NCBI GenBank assembly: GCA_031424915.1
Contig: JANPII010000116.1
Span: 1-18,636 of the forward strand
Reading direction: 5' to 3'
Source: JANPII01 sp031424915
Lineage (GTDB): Bacteria; Pseudomonadota; Alphaproteobacteria; Rickettsiales; Midichloriaceae
Length of the DNA stretch: 18,636 nucleotides
The notes below the pieces were generated by a model. It worked only from the letters and a program-made list of their open reading frames with translations, had not been told where the DNA came from and made no database searches. Shown here one piece after another: positions 1 through 6,877 of the stretch (positions within the stretch are counted from its first letter, which is position 1; each line of letters opens with the position of its first letter). The position numbers and the translations under genes are program-made.

Positions 1-537
1 CTTTTTCATGAATTCGCCTGCTTCTTGACTACTCCGTAAGTCTGGCTCTGTAACAATTTCCATCAAGGCTACGCCGGAGCGGTTTAGATCAATAAAACTC
101 TCGCTGGGGCTTTGATCATGCAAACTTTTTCCTGCATCTTGCTCTAGATGGATGCGAGTAATGCGTACTTCGCGAGTTGCTCCACCTTCTAGATCCACTA
201 CAACTTTACCACTACCTACTATTGGGTGGTCAAATTGTGAAATCTGATATCCTTGGGGCAAGTCCGCATAAAAATAATGCTTACGGTCAAACACAGAACG
301 TAGGTTAATCTGAGAGTTAAGACCCAGCCCAGTACGCACTGCTTGTTCTACACATTTTTCATTGAGTACTGGCAACATCCCAGGCAGTGCTGCATCTATG
401 AATGATACTTGAGTATTAGGCTCAGTACCAAAAGTCGTAGGGCTAGCAGAAAATAGTTTGGATTCAGAAGTTACTTGCGCGTGAACCTCAAGCCCGATAA
501 CTACTTCCCAGTCACCAGTTTCACCTTTAACTAGCAT
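1..537 (-). CDS. gatB: Aspartyl/glutamyl-tRNA(Asn/Gln) amidotransferase subunit B, N-terminal part
   Basis: GatB is the tRNA-binding kinase subunit of GatCAB, which converts Glu-tRNA(Gln) (and Asp-tRNA(Asn)) to the amidated form in bacteria lacking the direct synthetase. I translated 179 codons by hand from the ATG at 537; the gene runs off the window start, so about two thirds are missing (family length is about 480 residues). Visible hallmarks are the N-terminal VIGLEVHAQ block (residues 13-21), the SASPTTFG, ALPGMLPVLN and YFYADLPQGYQISQ blocks, and later DLNRSGVALMEIVTEPD. An SD-like GGGAGG lies just upstream of the start. It begins 19 bp after rpmE and is probably cotranscribed with it. 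Family identification is very secure. Confidence 0.97.
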   Translation of the reverse strand, partial: MLVKGETGDWEVVIGLEVHAQVTSESKLFSASPTTFGTEPNTQVSFIDAALPGMLPVLNEKCVEQAVRTGLGLNSQINLRSVFDRKHYFYADLPQGYQISQFDHPIVGSGKVVVDLEGGATREVRITRIHLEQDAGKSLHDQSPSESFIDLNRSGVALMEIVTEPDLRSSQEAGEFMKK

Positions 538-556
538 AGCGCCTCCCTATTGCGGA

Positions 557-787
557 CTAGACGTTGCTCATAAAATCGACATTTTGGAACTTCTTACGGA
601 AGGCTTGAACACGACTGTCCCGCTCATTCGCCCGCAACGCACTACCTTTTTTCTGGTAAGCTGGATGAGTGAATGGATCTATGTCTAAAGTTAATACATC
701 TTTAGAATAGGTCGACCTAGTTGTAAATTCTGTGCCGTTAGTCATCACTACTTTAATTTGCCTGTACTTTGGATGTAAGTTTGCCAT
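557..787 (-). CDS. rpmE: 50S ribosomal protein L31
   Basis: This 76-residue protein is the large-subunit ribosomal protein L31. It opens with the family pattern HPKYRQIKVVMTNGTEF followed by TRST, a DIDPFTHPAY block, and a basic tail with the RVQAFRKKF signature. It lacks the CxxC zinc-binding cysteines of some L31 types, as is usual for alphaproteobacterial L31. An SD-like AGAGG lies 7 nt before the ATG, and a strong promoter (TTGCAT, 17 bp, TATGAT) ends about 23 nt further upstream. gatB follows after 19 bp on the same strand, so the two probably form one transcript. The gene is divergent from dapF across a 128-bp spacer. Confidence 0.96.
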   Translation of the reverse strand: MANLHPKYRQIKVVMTNGTEFTTRSTYSKDVLTLDIDPFTHPAYQKKGSALRANERDSRVQAFRKKFQNVDFMSNV

Positions 788-816
788 ACAAAAACCTCTA
801 CTTGAAACTGCCCCTA

Positions 817-845
817 ATCATATATCAAGTTAAAGCAGGATGCAA
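817..845 (-). promoter_or_regulatory. Sigma-70-type promoter for rpmE-gatB
   Basis: Read on the minus strand, a -35 TTGCAT (840-845) is separated by exactly 17 bp from a -10 TATGAT (817-822). The predicted start is near 810, giving a leader of about 23 nt. The base context TCTTGCAT is shared with the predicted 6S RNA and dnaK promoters in this window. Confidence 0.75.
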
Positions 846-853
846 GATGAGAA

Positions 854-882
854 TTGTTATGATAACGAGTTTTCGATACATT
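854..882 (+). promoter_or_regulatory. Candidate promoter for dapF
   Basis: On the plus strand, TTGTTA (854-859) and TACATT (877-882) are separated by 17 bp. The predicted start near 889 lies about 27 nt before the dapF ATG. The elements face away from the rpmE promoter with their -35 boxes only 8 bp apart, so occupancy of one may affect the other. Both boxes are moderate matches. Confidence 0.5.
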
Positions 883-915
883 AACTACGATACCCTACTG
901 ATCGGAGAATAAAAA

Positions 916-1722
916 ATGCGCGTTCCTTTTTTCAAAATGCATAGCTTGGGCAATGATTTTGTTATCATTGATCAACGCAACCCAGAGTTGCTGCATACTT
1001 TTACTGAAGAACAAATACAACAAATAGCAAACCGTCATCTAGGTATTGGGTGCGATCAACTGTTTATAATAAGCCCTAGTAGTAAGGCAGACTGCAAGAT
1101 GATAATATTTAATGCAGATGGCAGCAGAGCTGGAGCATGTGGTAATGGCACGCGTTGCGTTGCTTTATTACTAGCCCAAGAACATATAACTCTTGAGGTT
1201 GAAGATAAAATTCTAACTGCAATCCGATTAGACAACAATACAATTGAAGTAGACATGGGCCATCCTATATATGATTGGCAGAAGATCCCACTAAGACATG
1301 AAGTGGAAGATATACTTGCAATTCCTTTGATTCCGGAGCTCCCAAAAGGCGCTTGCATTAACTTTGGCAATCCTCATGTTGTGTTTTTTATAGAAGATGC
1401 AGCAGGTATAGATTTAGAGCATCTAGGACCTATTCTTGAGCATCACCCCCTATTCCCCCAACGAGTAAATGTAAGCATGGCACAAATTTTGGATGCGAAA
1501 AACATTAAGCTACGCACATGGGAACGAGGTGCCGCAGAAACAGCAGCATGCGGCAGTGCTGCCTGTGCAGCAGTCACCTTGGGACACCACTTAGGCAAAC
1601 TTGCTAAGAAAGCATGGGTGCACCTGCCTCATGGCCAAATGTGCATAACAGTACGTGTTGATGGCGGAGTGACTATGTCAGGACCAGCAACCATAGTGGC
1701 GCAGGGAGAGTTGGTGCTATAA
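916..1722 (+). CDS. dapF: Diaminopimelate epimerase
   Basis: DapF interconverts LL- and meso-diaminopimelate, the last step before lysine and the source of the peptidoglycan cross-link residue. The 268-residue length is typical. Both catalytic cysteine motifs are intact: ACGNGTRC (Cys75) and ETAACGSAAC (Cys212), the PLP-independent two-base pair. Other family blocks are KMHSLGNDF near the N-terminus (Asn13), NPHVV near residue 152 and WERGAAET just before Cys212. SD-like GGAG precedes the ATG by 8 nt. It is transcribed alone, divergent from rpmE. An intact dapF suggests this organism still makes DAP for lysine or peptidoglycan, which is not universal in reduced endosymbionts. Confidence 0.97.
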   Translation: MRVPFFKMHSLGNDFVIIDQRNPELLHTFTEEQIQQIANRHLGIGCDQLFIISPSSKADCKMIIFNADGSRAGACGNGTRCVALLLAQEHITLEVEDKILTAIRLDNNTIEVDMGHPIYDWQKIPLRHEVEDILAIPLIPELPKGACINFGNPHVVFFIEDAAGIDLEHLGPILEHHPLFPQRVNVSMAQILDAKNIKLRTWERGAAETAACGSAACAAVTLGHHLGKLAKKAWVHLPHGQMCITVRVDGGVTMSGPATIVAQGELVL

Positions 1723-1770
1723 AACTAAAGCCTATAAATAATAAATCTAAAAACTTAAGTGACTAAATAA

Positions 1771-1799
1771 TTGCACAACCACCTCGATTGAAATATATT
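1771..1799 (+). promoter_or_regulatory. Promoter for the outer-membrane barrel gene
   Basis: TTGCAC (1771-1776) and TATATT (1794-1799) are separated by 17 bp. The predicted start near 1806 leaves a leader of about 42 nt before the ATG at 1848. The promoter lies across the alternative upstream start at 1788, which argues for the start at 1848. Confidence 0.6.
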
Positions 1800-1847
1800 A
1801 AATTTATAGATAGGGCAATAAGCCATCAACATAAAGAGGAGAAAGAC

Positions 1848-2651
1848 ATGAAGAACACAGCAATGCACTCGGTATTAGGAACAATATTGCTACTACTCAG
1901 TTTACAAGAAGCGTTTGCTGGCGAACAAAATTTTTATGCTAGAGTAGAAGGTGGGCTTAGTTTTAGCCGTCCAAAAATTATACACAGTACGGTGGGGACT
2001 ATAGCAAGCATATATGATGTTGGACCTAACGATGAGTTGACCGTTGAAGATTTTGATCCAGAAAATAATAACCAAGCTACTAGTACTACTGTCTCCGACT
2101 TTAGCAGCATTAAACGCAAATTACGCGGCCCTCACTTTGGGATTGGCATTGGTCGCCACTTGAATAAGCACCACCGAATTGAGGTAGATTATTTGCATTT
2201 TGCACTTAAAGGGCATAAAAATACTGATTCCAGAGCTAAACTTAAAGTCAATGGTGTAGTGGCTGGGCTATATTTGGGAACAGAAATAGATAAATATTTA
2301 TTGCCATATGTAATGGGTGGGATTGGATATGGTAAAGTTGGATTTAGATATACTGAACCTGCGAATTCAATAGATATTAAATTGCGCGACAAAAGTAGCC
2401 ATTTGTTACAACTAGGTCTTGGATCTCTGATTCCAATAAATGATACAATCGAAATAGACTTTGGCTATAAATGCACATTTACCAAGCATAAATTAAAGCT
2501 GTCTAGCAGCAATGTTAACGAGCAGTCTATTGTGTATGATGAAGAAGATTTGAGTTATAGCGCTTTTTTAAATAATACAAGCACTGACGCTACTTTTAAA
2601 TTGCGCCCTATACACTCATTATTTCTGGGGTTGAAGTTCAACATCAATTAA
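1848..2651 (+). CDS. Outer-membrane beta-barrel surface protein (P44/Msp2- or opacity-like)
   Basis: The protein has 267 residues from the ATG at 1848. That start is chosen because an AGGAG ribosome site sits just upstream and a clean signal peptide follows: a basic start, a run of leucines, and a likely cut after EAFA at about residue 24. The mature chain begins FYARVEGGLSFSRP and then alternates polar and hydrophobic residues in amphipathic strands rich in Gly and aromatics (HFGIGIGRHL, RIEVDYLHF, LLPYVMGGIGYGKVGF, IEIDFGYKCTF). It ends with a strand, HSLFLGLKFNIN. This is the profile of an eight-stranded OmpA/opacity-type barrel, the fold of rickettsial surface antigens such as P44/Msp2. 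It probably sits in the outer membrane facing the host. The family call comes from architecture and weak motif resemblance, not from a residue-level match. Its terminal residue is Asn rather than the usual Phe. Confidence 0.75.
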   Translation: MKNTAMHSVLGTILLLLSLQEAFAGEQNFYARVEGGLSFSRPKIIHSTVGTIASIYDVGPNDELTVEDFDPENNNQATSTTVSDFSSIKRKLRGPHFGIGIGRHLNKHHRIEVDYLHFALKGHKNTDSRAKLKVNGVVAGLYLGTEIDKYLLPYVMGGIGYGKVGFRYTEPANSIDIKLRDKSSHLLQLGLGSLIPINDTIEIDFGYKCTFTKHKLKLSSSNVNEQSIVYDEEDLSYSAFLNNTSTDATFKLRPIHSLFLGLKFNIN

Positions 2652-2719
2652 TAAGCAGTGCAAATAGTTAAACATCTCACCTTAACAACGACTATAATAA
2701 TCACATGAAACGCAGGTGT

Positions 2720-2760
2720 TATAGCAATTCTAGGAAATAAGTGCACACTTGAAGCAAGAA
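2720..2760 (-). repeat. Dispersed ~40-bp repeat, copy A (inverted)
   Basis: Read on the minus strand, this carries CTTGCTTCAAGTG, then ACTTATTTCCTAG, then AATTGCTAT. It matches copies B, C and D on the plus strand and forms an inverted pair with copy B about 90 bp away. It lies just after the barrel gene, between convergent genes. Confidence 0.8.
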
Positions 2761-2848
2761 TTTTTGAGGAATTTTGGCTTATCATTTGAAACGCCTGTAT
2801 TCAAATACTTGCGCGAAAATGGTATGTTAAAATTACCAAATAGGCTCC

Positions 2849-2888
2849 GCTTCAAGTGTATAATTATTTCCTAGATTTGGTATTATTA
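2849..2888 (+). repeat. Dispersed ~40-bp repeat, copy B
   Basis: The copy reads GCTTCAAGTGTATAATTATT followed by TCCTAGATTTGGTATTATTA. It is nearly identical to copy C at 6822 and is the reverse complement of copy A. Arms A and B could fold into one hairpin of roughly 27 paired bases in a transcript crossing the junction between the barrel gene and the ankyrin gene. Confidence 0.85.
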
Positions 2889-2940
2889 CAGATGCTGAGG
2901 CTTAAAGGGCTTGCAAAGTATCTTATTGATACATCTCTGC

Positions 2941-4584
2941 TTACAGCAAAAATGAATAATCAGATAAAATGGGGACCTCTGGATATAGATCATACTGCAA
3001 GTCAATTCCCGCTAAAGTTTCGGGATCTAAGTCTATTTCCATATTTATAAATGCATGTAATTCCTCTGCGGCATTGCGGCTTATTGTTTGGCGTGCCTCT
3101 ACAACCTCATTCGGCAAGTCTCCATCTTTATTGCATATCATTGCAAGCTGTGGATAGTGGATAGATAGATAATCAGAGACCATACCAGCATTACTCAAAT
3201 ATGCTATGTGCAAAAAGTTGTCGCCATTTAGGTCTTGGAAATACAAATCTGCGCCATGCTCTATAAGATTTAGGACTGACTCCAAATCATTTTTCGACAC
3301 TGCCAAAGTTAGCGGAGTATGGTATAAGGTATAATTCACTTGATTAATCGACTGCGATTTCAATATTAAGCAATCTATTAACTCGCGACAATTTGGAGCG
3401 TTGCGATCTTGCAGCAATGCATCGTACAATGGAGTACGCAGGTTGTTGTCCCTAGCATCTACATCCGCACCACGGTTAATTAGCTCTAATGCAACCTTTA
3501 GTTGTCCTGCTCTTATGGCAACATGCAAAGGTGTTTCACCAAAATTATTACGCACATTAAGGTTAATACTTGCTCTTTCTGCATCTCCATTATAAGCCGC
3601 TACATGTTCTTCACTATTGCCATGCGAATTTAATACTTTTCTGAATGAGGGGTTAGCTAGATATTTTATAGATTCAATTTCAGGTAAACCCTCACCAAGG
3701 CTATGCTTGAGAATTATATCTAGACCAGGCGCTAGGTTATTGATGATACCGCCGATAGATTGGGATAGCAAAAAGTTATAATATATTCCCTTATCCCTAA
3801 AATTAAGCTCATCCACCACGTGATAAGAGAAGTAGTGCTTTTCATCACTAAACTCACCCAACAACACACTATTATAAAGCAATTGAGCAAAATAAGAGCA
3901 ATTATTAAAAAATAAATCATATTGAGTAGAGCCGGCATTTTCAAGATATGCCACATGCCTTGCTAGTAGCTTCTGTAATCTAACAATTTGCTCATTTGTT
4001 AAATCAAAAGAAGTAGAAATTGAAGCAGTATCAAATTCAGGGATTAATTTAGAAGGGTCATGGAAAATATCTCCCTTATAATACTTTATATCATAAGTAC
4101 GATCGTCCCTTATATAGGCAGGGCCATGCATCAATGTGGGGGATCTACCGCTTGATGAAAAGAAGTAATCATTGTCATGGAGGTGGTCTACCAGCTGCAT
4201 ATAAGTATGGAATTCTGCAGTTTTAAAATGCAACGTATAAAGCCTTGGAGCCTCATCATGTTGAATAAAATGACGAACATCTGCGCTATCAGTGTTGCGA
4301 AAAAGAAGAATACTGTCATTTGTCCCTAACATCACAGCATCATTTCCAACATGGGCTACTTCAGATTGAATAGTCTTGCTATTGACAAAAGCTAAGAATT
4401 CTGGCGAGGCCTTATTAGCCTCAAAATTTTGGATTATATAACAATCCTTATTCCCCTTATGATCTTTATAATGATATACTTCTACCTCACCAAAGCGCTC
4501 TGGAGGCTTTTGATAGAGATATAATCGCTCATTTGGCACTAAATCTGATATTTCCAGGTTAACTGATGGCATACGTGTACTCAT
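2941..4584 (-). CDS. Ankyrin-repeat protein with putative permuted papain-like N-terminal region
   Basis: The start at 4584 gives 547 residues. It is chosen because AAGG lies 5 nt upstream and a near-consensus promoter sits just before it; the frame is open 27 codons further up, but that stretch overlaps the promoter. Residues about 340-465 hold roughly three to four ankyrin units, the clearest being FGETPLHVAIRAGQLKVALE with INRGADVDARD, then RTPLYDAL and HTPLTLAVSKNDLESVL with IEHGADL. The first ~300 residues are not a family I can name. They contain MHGPAY (His153) and, 76 residues later, NNCSYFAQLLYN (Cys229), the His-before-Cys order and NC-plus-aromatic motif seen in circularly permuted NlpC/P60- or LRAT-like hydrolases. 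No signal peptide or membrane segment is seen, so it is cytosolic or exported by a dedicated system. Ankyrin proteins of intracellular alphaproteobacteria are often host-directed effectors; that role here is inference. Confidence 0.88.
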   Translation of the reverse strand: MSTRMPSVNLEISDLVPNERLYLYQKPPERFGEVEVYHYKDHKGNKDCYIIQNFEANKASPEFLAFVNSKTIQSEVAHVGNDAVMLGTNDSILLFRNTDSADVRHFIQHDEAPRLYTLHFKTAEFHTYMQLVDHLHDNDYFFSSSGRSPTLMHGPAYIRDDRTYDIKYYKGDIFHDPSKLIPEFDTASISTSFDLTNEQIVRLQKLLARHVAYLENAGSTQYDLFFNNCSYFAQLLYNSVLLGEFSDEKHYFSYHVVDELNFRDKGIYYNFLLSQSIGGIINNLAPGLDIILKHSLGEGLPEIESIKYLANPSFRKVLNSHGNSEEHVAAYNGDAERASINLNVRNNFGETPLHVAIRAGQLKVALELINRGADVDARDNNLRTPLYDALLQDRNAPNCRELIDCLILKSQSINQVNYTLYHTPLTLAVSKNDLESVLNLIEHGADLYFQDLNGDNFLHIAYLSNAGMVSDYLSIHYPQLAMICNKDGDLPNEVVEARQTISRNAAEELHAFINMEIDLDPETLAGIDLQYDLYPEVPILSDYSFLL

Positions 4585-4608
4585 ATTACCTTTTAAGTTG
4601 CTATATTC

Positions 4609-4637
4609 ATAATACACATAAAGCATTAATTTGTCAA
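4609..4637 (-). promoter_or_regulatory. Near-consensus sigma-70 promoter for the ankyrin gene
   Basis: On the minus strand, a perfect -35 TTGACA (4632-4637) is followed at exactly 17 bp by a -10 TATTAT (4609-4614). The predicted start near 4602 gives a leader of about 18 nt containing the AAGG ribosome site. It is the best promoter match in the window. It makes the ankyrin gene independent of the membrane-protein gene upstream and supports the start at 4584. Confidence 0.85.
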
Positions 4638-4678
4638 ATAAAAAGCCAAAAGATGTAGTAATCAATTACTATCTTATA

Positions 4679-5251
4679 TTAAGAATGGGCCATACCTTCA
4701 AATAAAGCTTGAATACTTTGGATGCATAACTGCATCATGACTATGCTAGCACAAATAGTAATGCACGGAGCAACAATATAATGTGTAGCTACACACTCCG
4801 TTAATAGTGGCGCCATACCTGCAGACAGCGCGCAACTACACCCCAGAGCTAAAGCTGACAATAAAGCTAAGGCAGCACTATCCTCTTCTGCTGCCTTACC
4901 AAATATTTTACTATAAATAAGAGCAGCACTGGATACTGTTACCCCTATGCCAAAACTAGCAGTTACCTGTAGGGCAAAAGAGCAAGGCATTATCATCGGC
5001 AGTAAATAATAAGGAATTATAGCACTGGTTGCACCAAATAAGCCAAAACCTAGGGTGCGGCTCGGCCTTTCGCTAGCTAATGATGTCCCCAAAATCCAAA
5101 GCCCCAGCCCAACAAGCACACATAGATCTGCCGCAGGAGCACCATAGATCACCCACCCCGTATTGAGTATAGGAACAGCCGCTGTTCCTAAAGACACGGC
5201 AGACATCCCTACAATTCCTATAACAATACCAATCTTTTGCCTCAAAACCAC
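4679..5251 (-). CDS. Polytopic membrane protein of unknown function
   Basis: This 190-residue protein is very hydrophobic, with about six membrane segments: roughly residues 7-30, 40-60, 67-90, 92-115, 125-150 and 155-182. It is rich in Ala, Gly, Ser and Leu and has short loops. I recognise no family motif. The start is a GTG with GGAG 8 nt upstream; an ATG within the same stretch is out of frame and stops after six codons. A -10-like TATAAT lies about 27-32 bp upstream. The ankyrin gene follows after 94 bp but has its own promoter. Codon use and composition resemble the neighbours. It could be lineage-specific; the absence of frame breaks and the fit of the start signals make it a credible gene. 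Confidence 0.75.
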   Translation of the reverse strand: MVLRQKIGIVIGIVGMSAVSLGTAAVPILNTGWVIYGAPAADLCVLVGLGLWILGTSLASERPSRTLGFGLFGATSAIIPYYLLPMIMPCSFALQVTASFGIGVTVSSAALIYSKIFGKAAEEDSAALALLSALALGCSCALSAGMAPLLTECVATHYIVAPCITICASIVMMQLCIQSIQALFEGMAHS

Positions 5252-5552
5252 GTTGCCATCTCCAAAACAAGATAGTTATTATATAACCAATATATTTGCA
5301 CTTAATATGCATAAAAACATAATTTTTAGCTTAAACTCAGTAGCTCCATTGCCAGCAATCTATGAAAGCTATAAAAATAAGGTGCTTGCCATTATATCAC
5401 AGTATTTCAGAATATCTATTCTTTTGGTAAGTTTGGCACTAAAATAATGTGACATATTACATTGTGCTACATCTAGGTCAGCCAATAAAATTATTCTCGA
5501 CCTAGTTGTATATTGTGCTAACCTACGAAAGTAGAACCTAATTTGGGTAAAA
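5252..5552. other. Divergent intergenic region with promoters and a small repeat structure
   Basis: No gene is visible in this 301-bp spacer. Minus-strand signals for the membrane-protein gene are a TATAAT at 5278-5283 with a poor -35, and a second TATAAT with an extended TG element at 5391-5399. On the plus strand, TTGGCA (5433-5438) and TATTAC (5455-5460) with a 16-bp spacer are a candidate promoter for the pentapeptide gene. Between 5461 and 5520, a 9-bp direct repeat brackets an inverted repeat, described separately. Confidence 0.5.
5461..5520. repeat. Direct repeat bracketing an inverted repeat
   Basis: ATTGTGCTA occurs at 5461-5469 and again at 5512-5520. Between them lie CATCTAGGTC (5470-5479) and its near-perfect inverse GACCTAGTTG (5499-5508), 9 of 10 paired, around an AT-rich 19-nt centre. 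It ends 32 bp before the pentapeptide gene and could be an operator or an mRNA leader hairpin. Confidence 0.6.
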
Positions 5553-6818
5553 ATGAAATATAGTCTGTCATATTGGATTCAAGCGCTACTTATAGGCGGC
5601 ATTATATCGTGCAGCATAGTGCATAATGGATTAGCAGCTGAAAAAGCCAGCGAAGAAGCTGAAATCGTAGCAGGAGTTATGGCTACAACGGTTTCAAAAG
5701 TGCAACAGGAACCTTTCATAGCGTCAACCCTAACACGCAAACAAATCGCTAATTATCTTGCTGCCAAAAGACGCGCGAAAATGATCCCAGATATAGCGCA
5801 GGACCTTGGCTCTAACCTAGCAGGCCTTGATCTTTCAGGACTAGATTTTAGCAATGCTCAAATGTTACGTGTTGATCTGCGTCAAACTCAACTCAAAGCA
5901 ACGGATTTTAGCCATGCCTATTTGGAAGAAGCAGATTTTACTGATGCCACAGCAGTAGGAGCAAATTTTTATGATAGCAGCATCAGCGGGGCACAATTCC
6001 GCAATACTAATCTACAAGGCGCAATGTTAGATAAGGCGTATGCAGAAGAAGCATTATTCGATAATGCAAACCTCAAAGATGCTAAACTTTACTATGCTAA
6101 TTTAAGTGGCAGTACTTGGTGTAATCACACTAATATGGAAAATGCGACATTGCATGGAGCAAATTTAGCAGAAGCAACACTCTCTGATGTTAATGCCAAT
6201 AAAGCGGATTTTCGTATAGCTAACCTGAGTCGGGCGCATATCACTAATAGTAGCCTACAACAAGCAAGTTTTTATAGCGCACTGATGGCGGGAACTGTAT
6301 TGGAGCGGGCAGATTTATCCGATGCTGTACTATTTGCCACTAACCTACAGCGTGCTAATATAGTAGAATCTCAGCTCACAAGAGTGTATGGCGAGGCGTT
6401 AGACCTTTCAGAAGCTCAAGTAACCAATAGCAATTTAGCTCATGGTAACTTCGCCTATGCCATAATGCGGAATACCAAATTCATAGGAGGAAGTATGACT
6501 TCTGCTGACTTAAACCATGCAGATATGAAGAATATTAGCCTAGATAAGACCGATCTTTCATTGGCAATATTAAACTCAGCAATATTGCGTGACGCAACCT
6601 TCTCTAATGTGCTCCTCGATAGCGTGTCGCTAGAGGGAGCTAACCTATCGTTTGCCAAATTGAATAAAGCTGCCATAATCAAAAGTAATTTACGTAATAC
6701 GCAGCTACATAACTTAGTACTTAACAATTCGGCTATTATTGATTCTAACATTAATGGAGCGGTGGGGTTAACACCTCAGCAAATCGCAATGCTGAAGCCG
6801 CTTAATCGCACTGAGTAG
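5553..6818 (+). CDS. Exported pentapeptide-repeat protein
   Basis: The protein has 421 residues. It begins with a signal peptide: Lys2, a hydrophobic stretch to about residue 24 and a likely cut near LAAE (residue 29). IISC at 17-20 is a weak lipobox alternative. After a helical linker, residues about 89-403 form a nearly uninterrupted series of pentapeptide repeats of the A(D/N)LXX type, for example GLDLSGLDFSNA, GANLAEATL, RADLSDAVL and GANLSFAKL. This predicts a long right-handed four-sided beta-helix in the periplasm or at the surface. The end GAVGLTPQQI is a common closing motif in the family. There is no enzymatic domain. Such rods often act as protein-interaction scaffolds, but no partner can be named from sequence. 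It is a single-gene unit, convergent with yciB. No clear SD precedes the ATG. Confidence 0.92.
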   Translation: MKYSLSYWIQALLIGGIISCSIVHNGLAAEKASEEAEIVAGVMATTVSKVQQEPFIASTLTRKQIANYLAAKRRAKMIPDIAQDLGSNLAGLDLSGLDFSNAQMLRVDLRQTQLKATDFSHAYLEEADFTDATAVGANFYDSSISGAQFRNTNLQGAMLDKAYAEEALFDNANLKDAKLYYANLSGSTWCNHTNMENATLHGANLAEATLSDVNANKADFRIANLSRAHITNSSLQQASFYSALMAGTVLERADLSDAVLFATNLQRANIVESQLTRVYGEALDLSEAQVTNSNLAHGNFAYAIMRNTKFIGGSMTSADLNHADMKNISLDKTDLSLAILNSAILRDATFSNVLLDSVSLEGANLSFAKLNKAAIIKSNLRNTQLHNLVLNNSAIIDSNINGAVGLTPQQIAMLKPLNRTE

Positions 6819-6820
6819 CC

Positions 6821-6877
6821 AGCTTCAAGTGTATAGTTATTTCCTAGCCTTGGTATTATTTCCTAAGCTTGGTATTA
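6821..6877 (+). repeat. Dispersed repeat, copy C, with a tandem 19-bp duplication
   Basis: This begins GCTTCAAGTGTATAG, as copy B does. It then carries two 19-bp units in tandem, ATTTCCTAGCCTTGGTATT (6839-6857) and ATTTCCTAAGCTTGGTATT (6858-6876), differing at two positions. It fills the convergent junction between the pentapeptide gene and yciB, and its final TTA is the reverse complement of the yciB stop codon. Confidence 0.85.

Noticed and set aside
1056..1370. Minus-strand open frame inside dapF
   Set aside because: It lies wholly opposite an intact conserved gene and has no start signal.
1788..1847. Earlier start for the outer-membrane barrel
   Set aside because: It lies across the predicted promoter, has no ribosome site and would bury the signal peptide.
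5391..5399. Extended -10 (TGATATAAT) on the minus strand as the start of a separate small RNA
   Set aside because: No -35 box at suitable spacing, and no stable fold or terminator in the ~110 bp that follow; it may simply be an upstream promoter of the membrane-protein gene.
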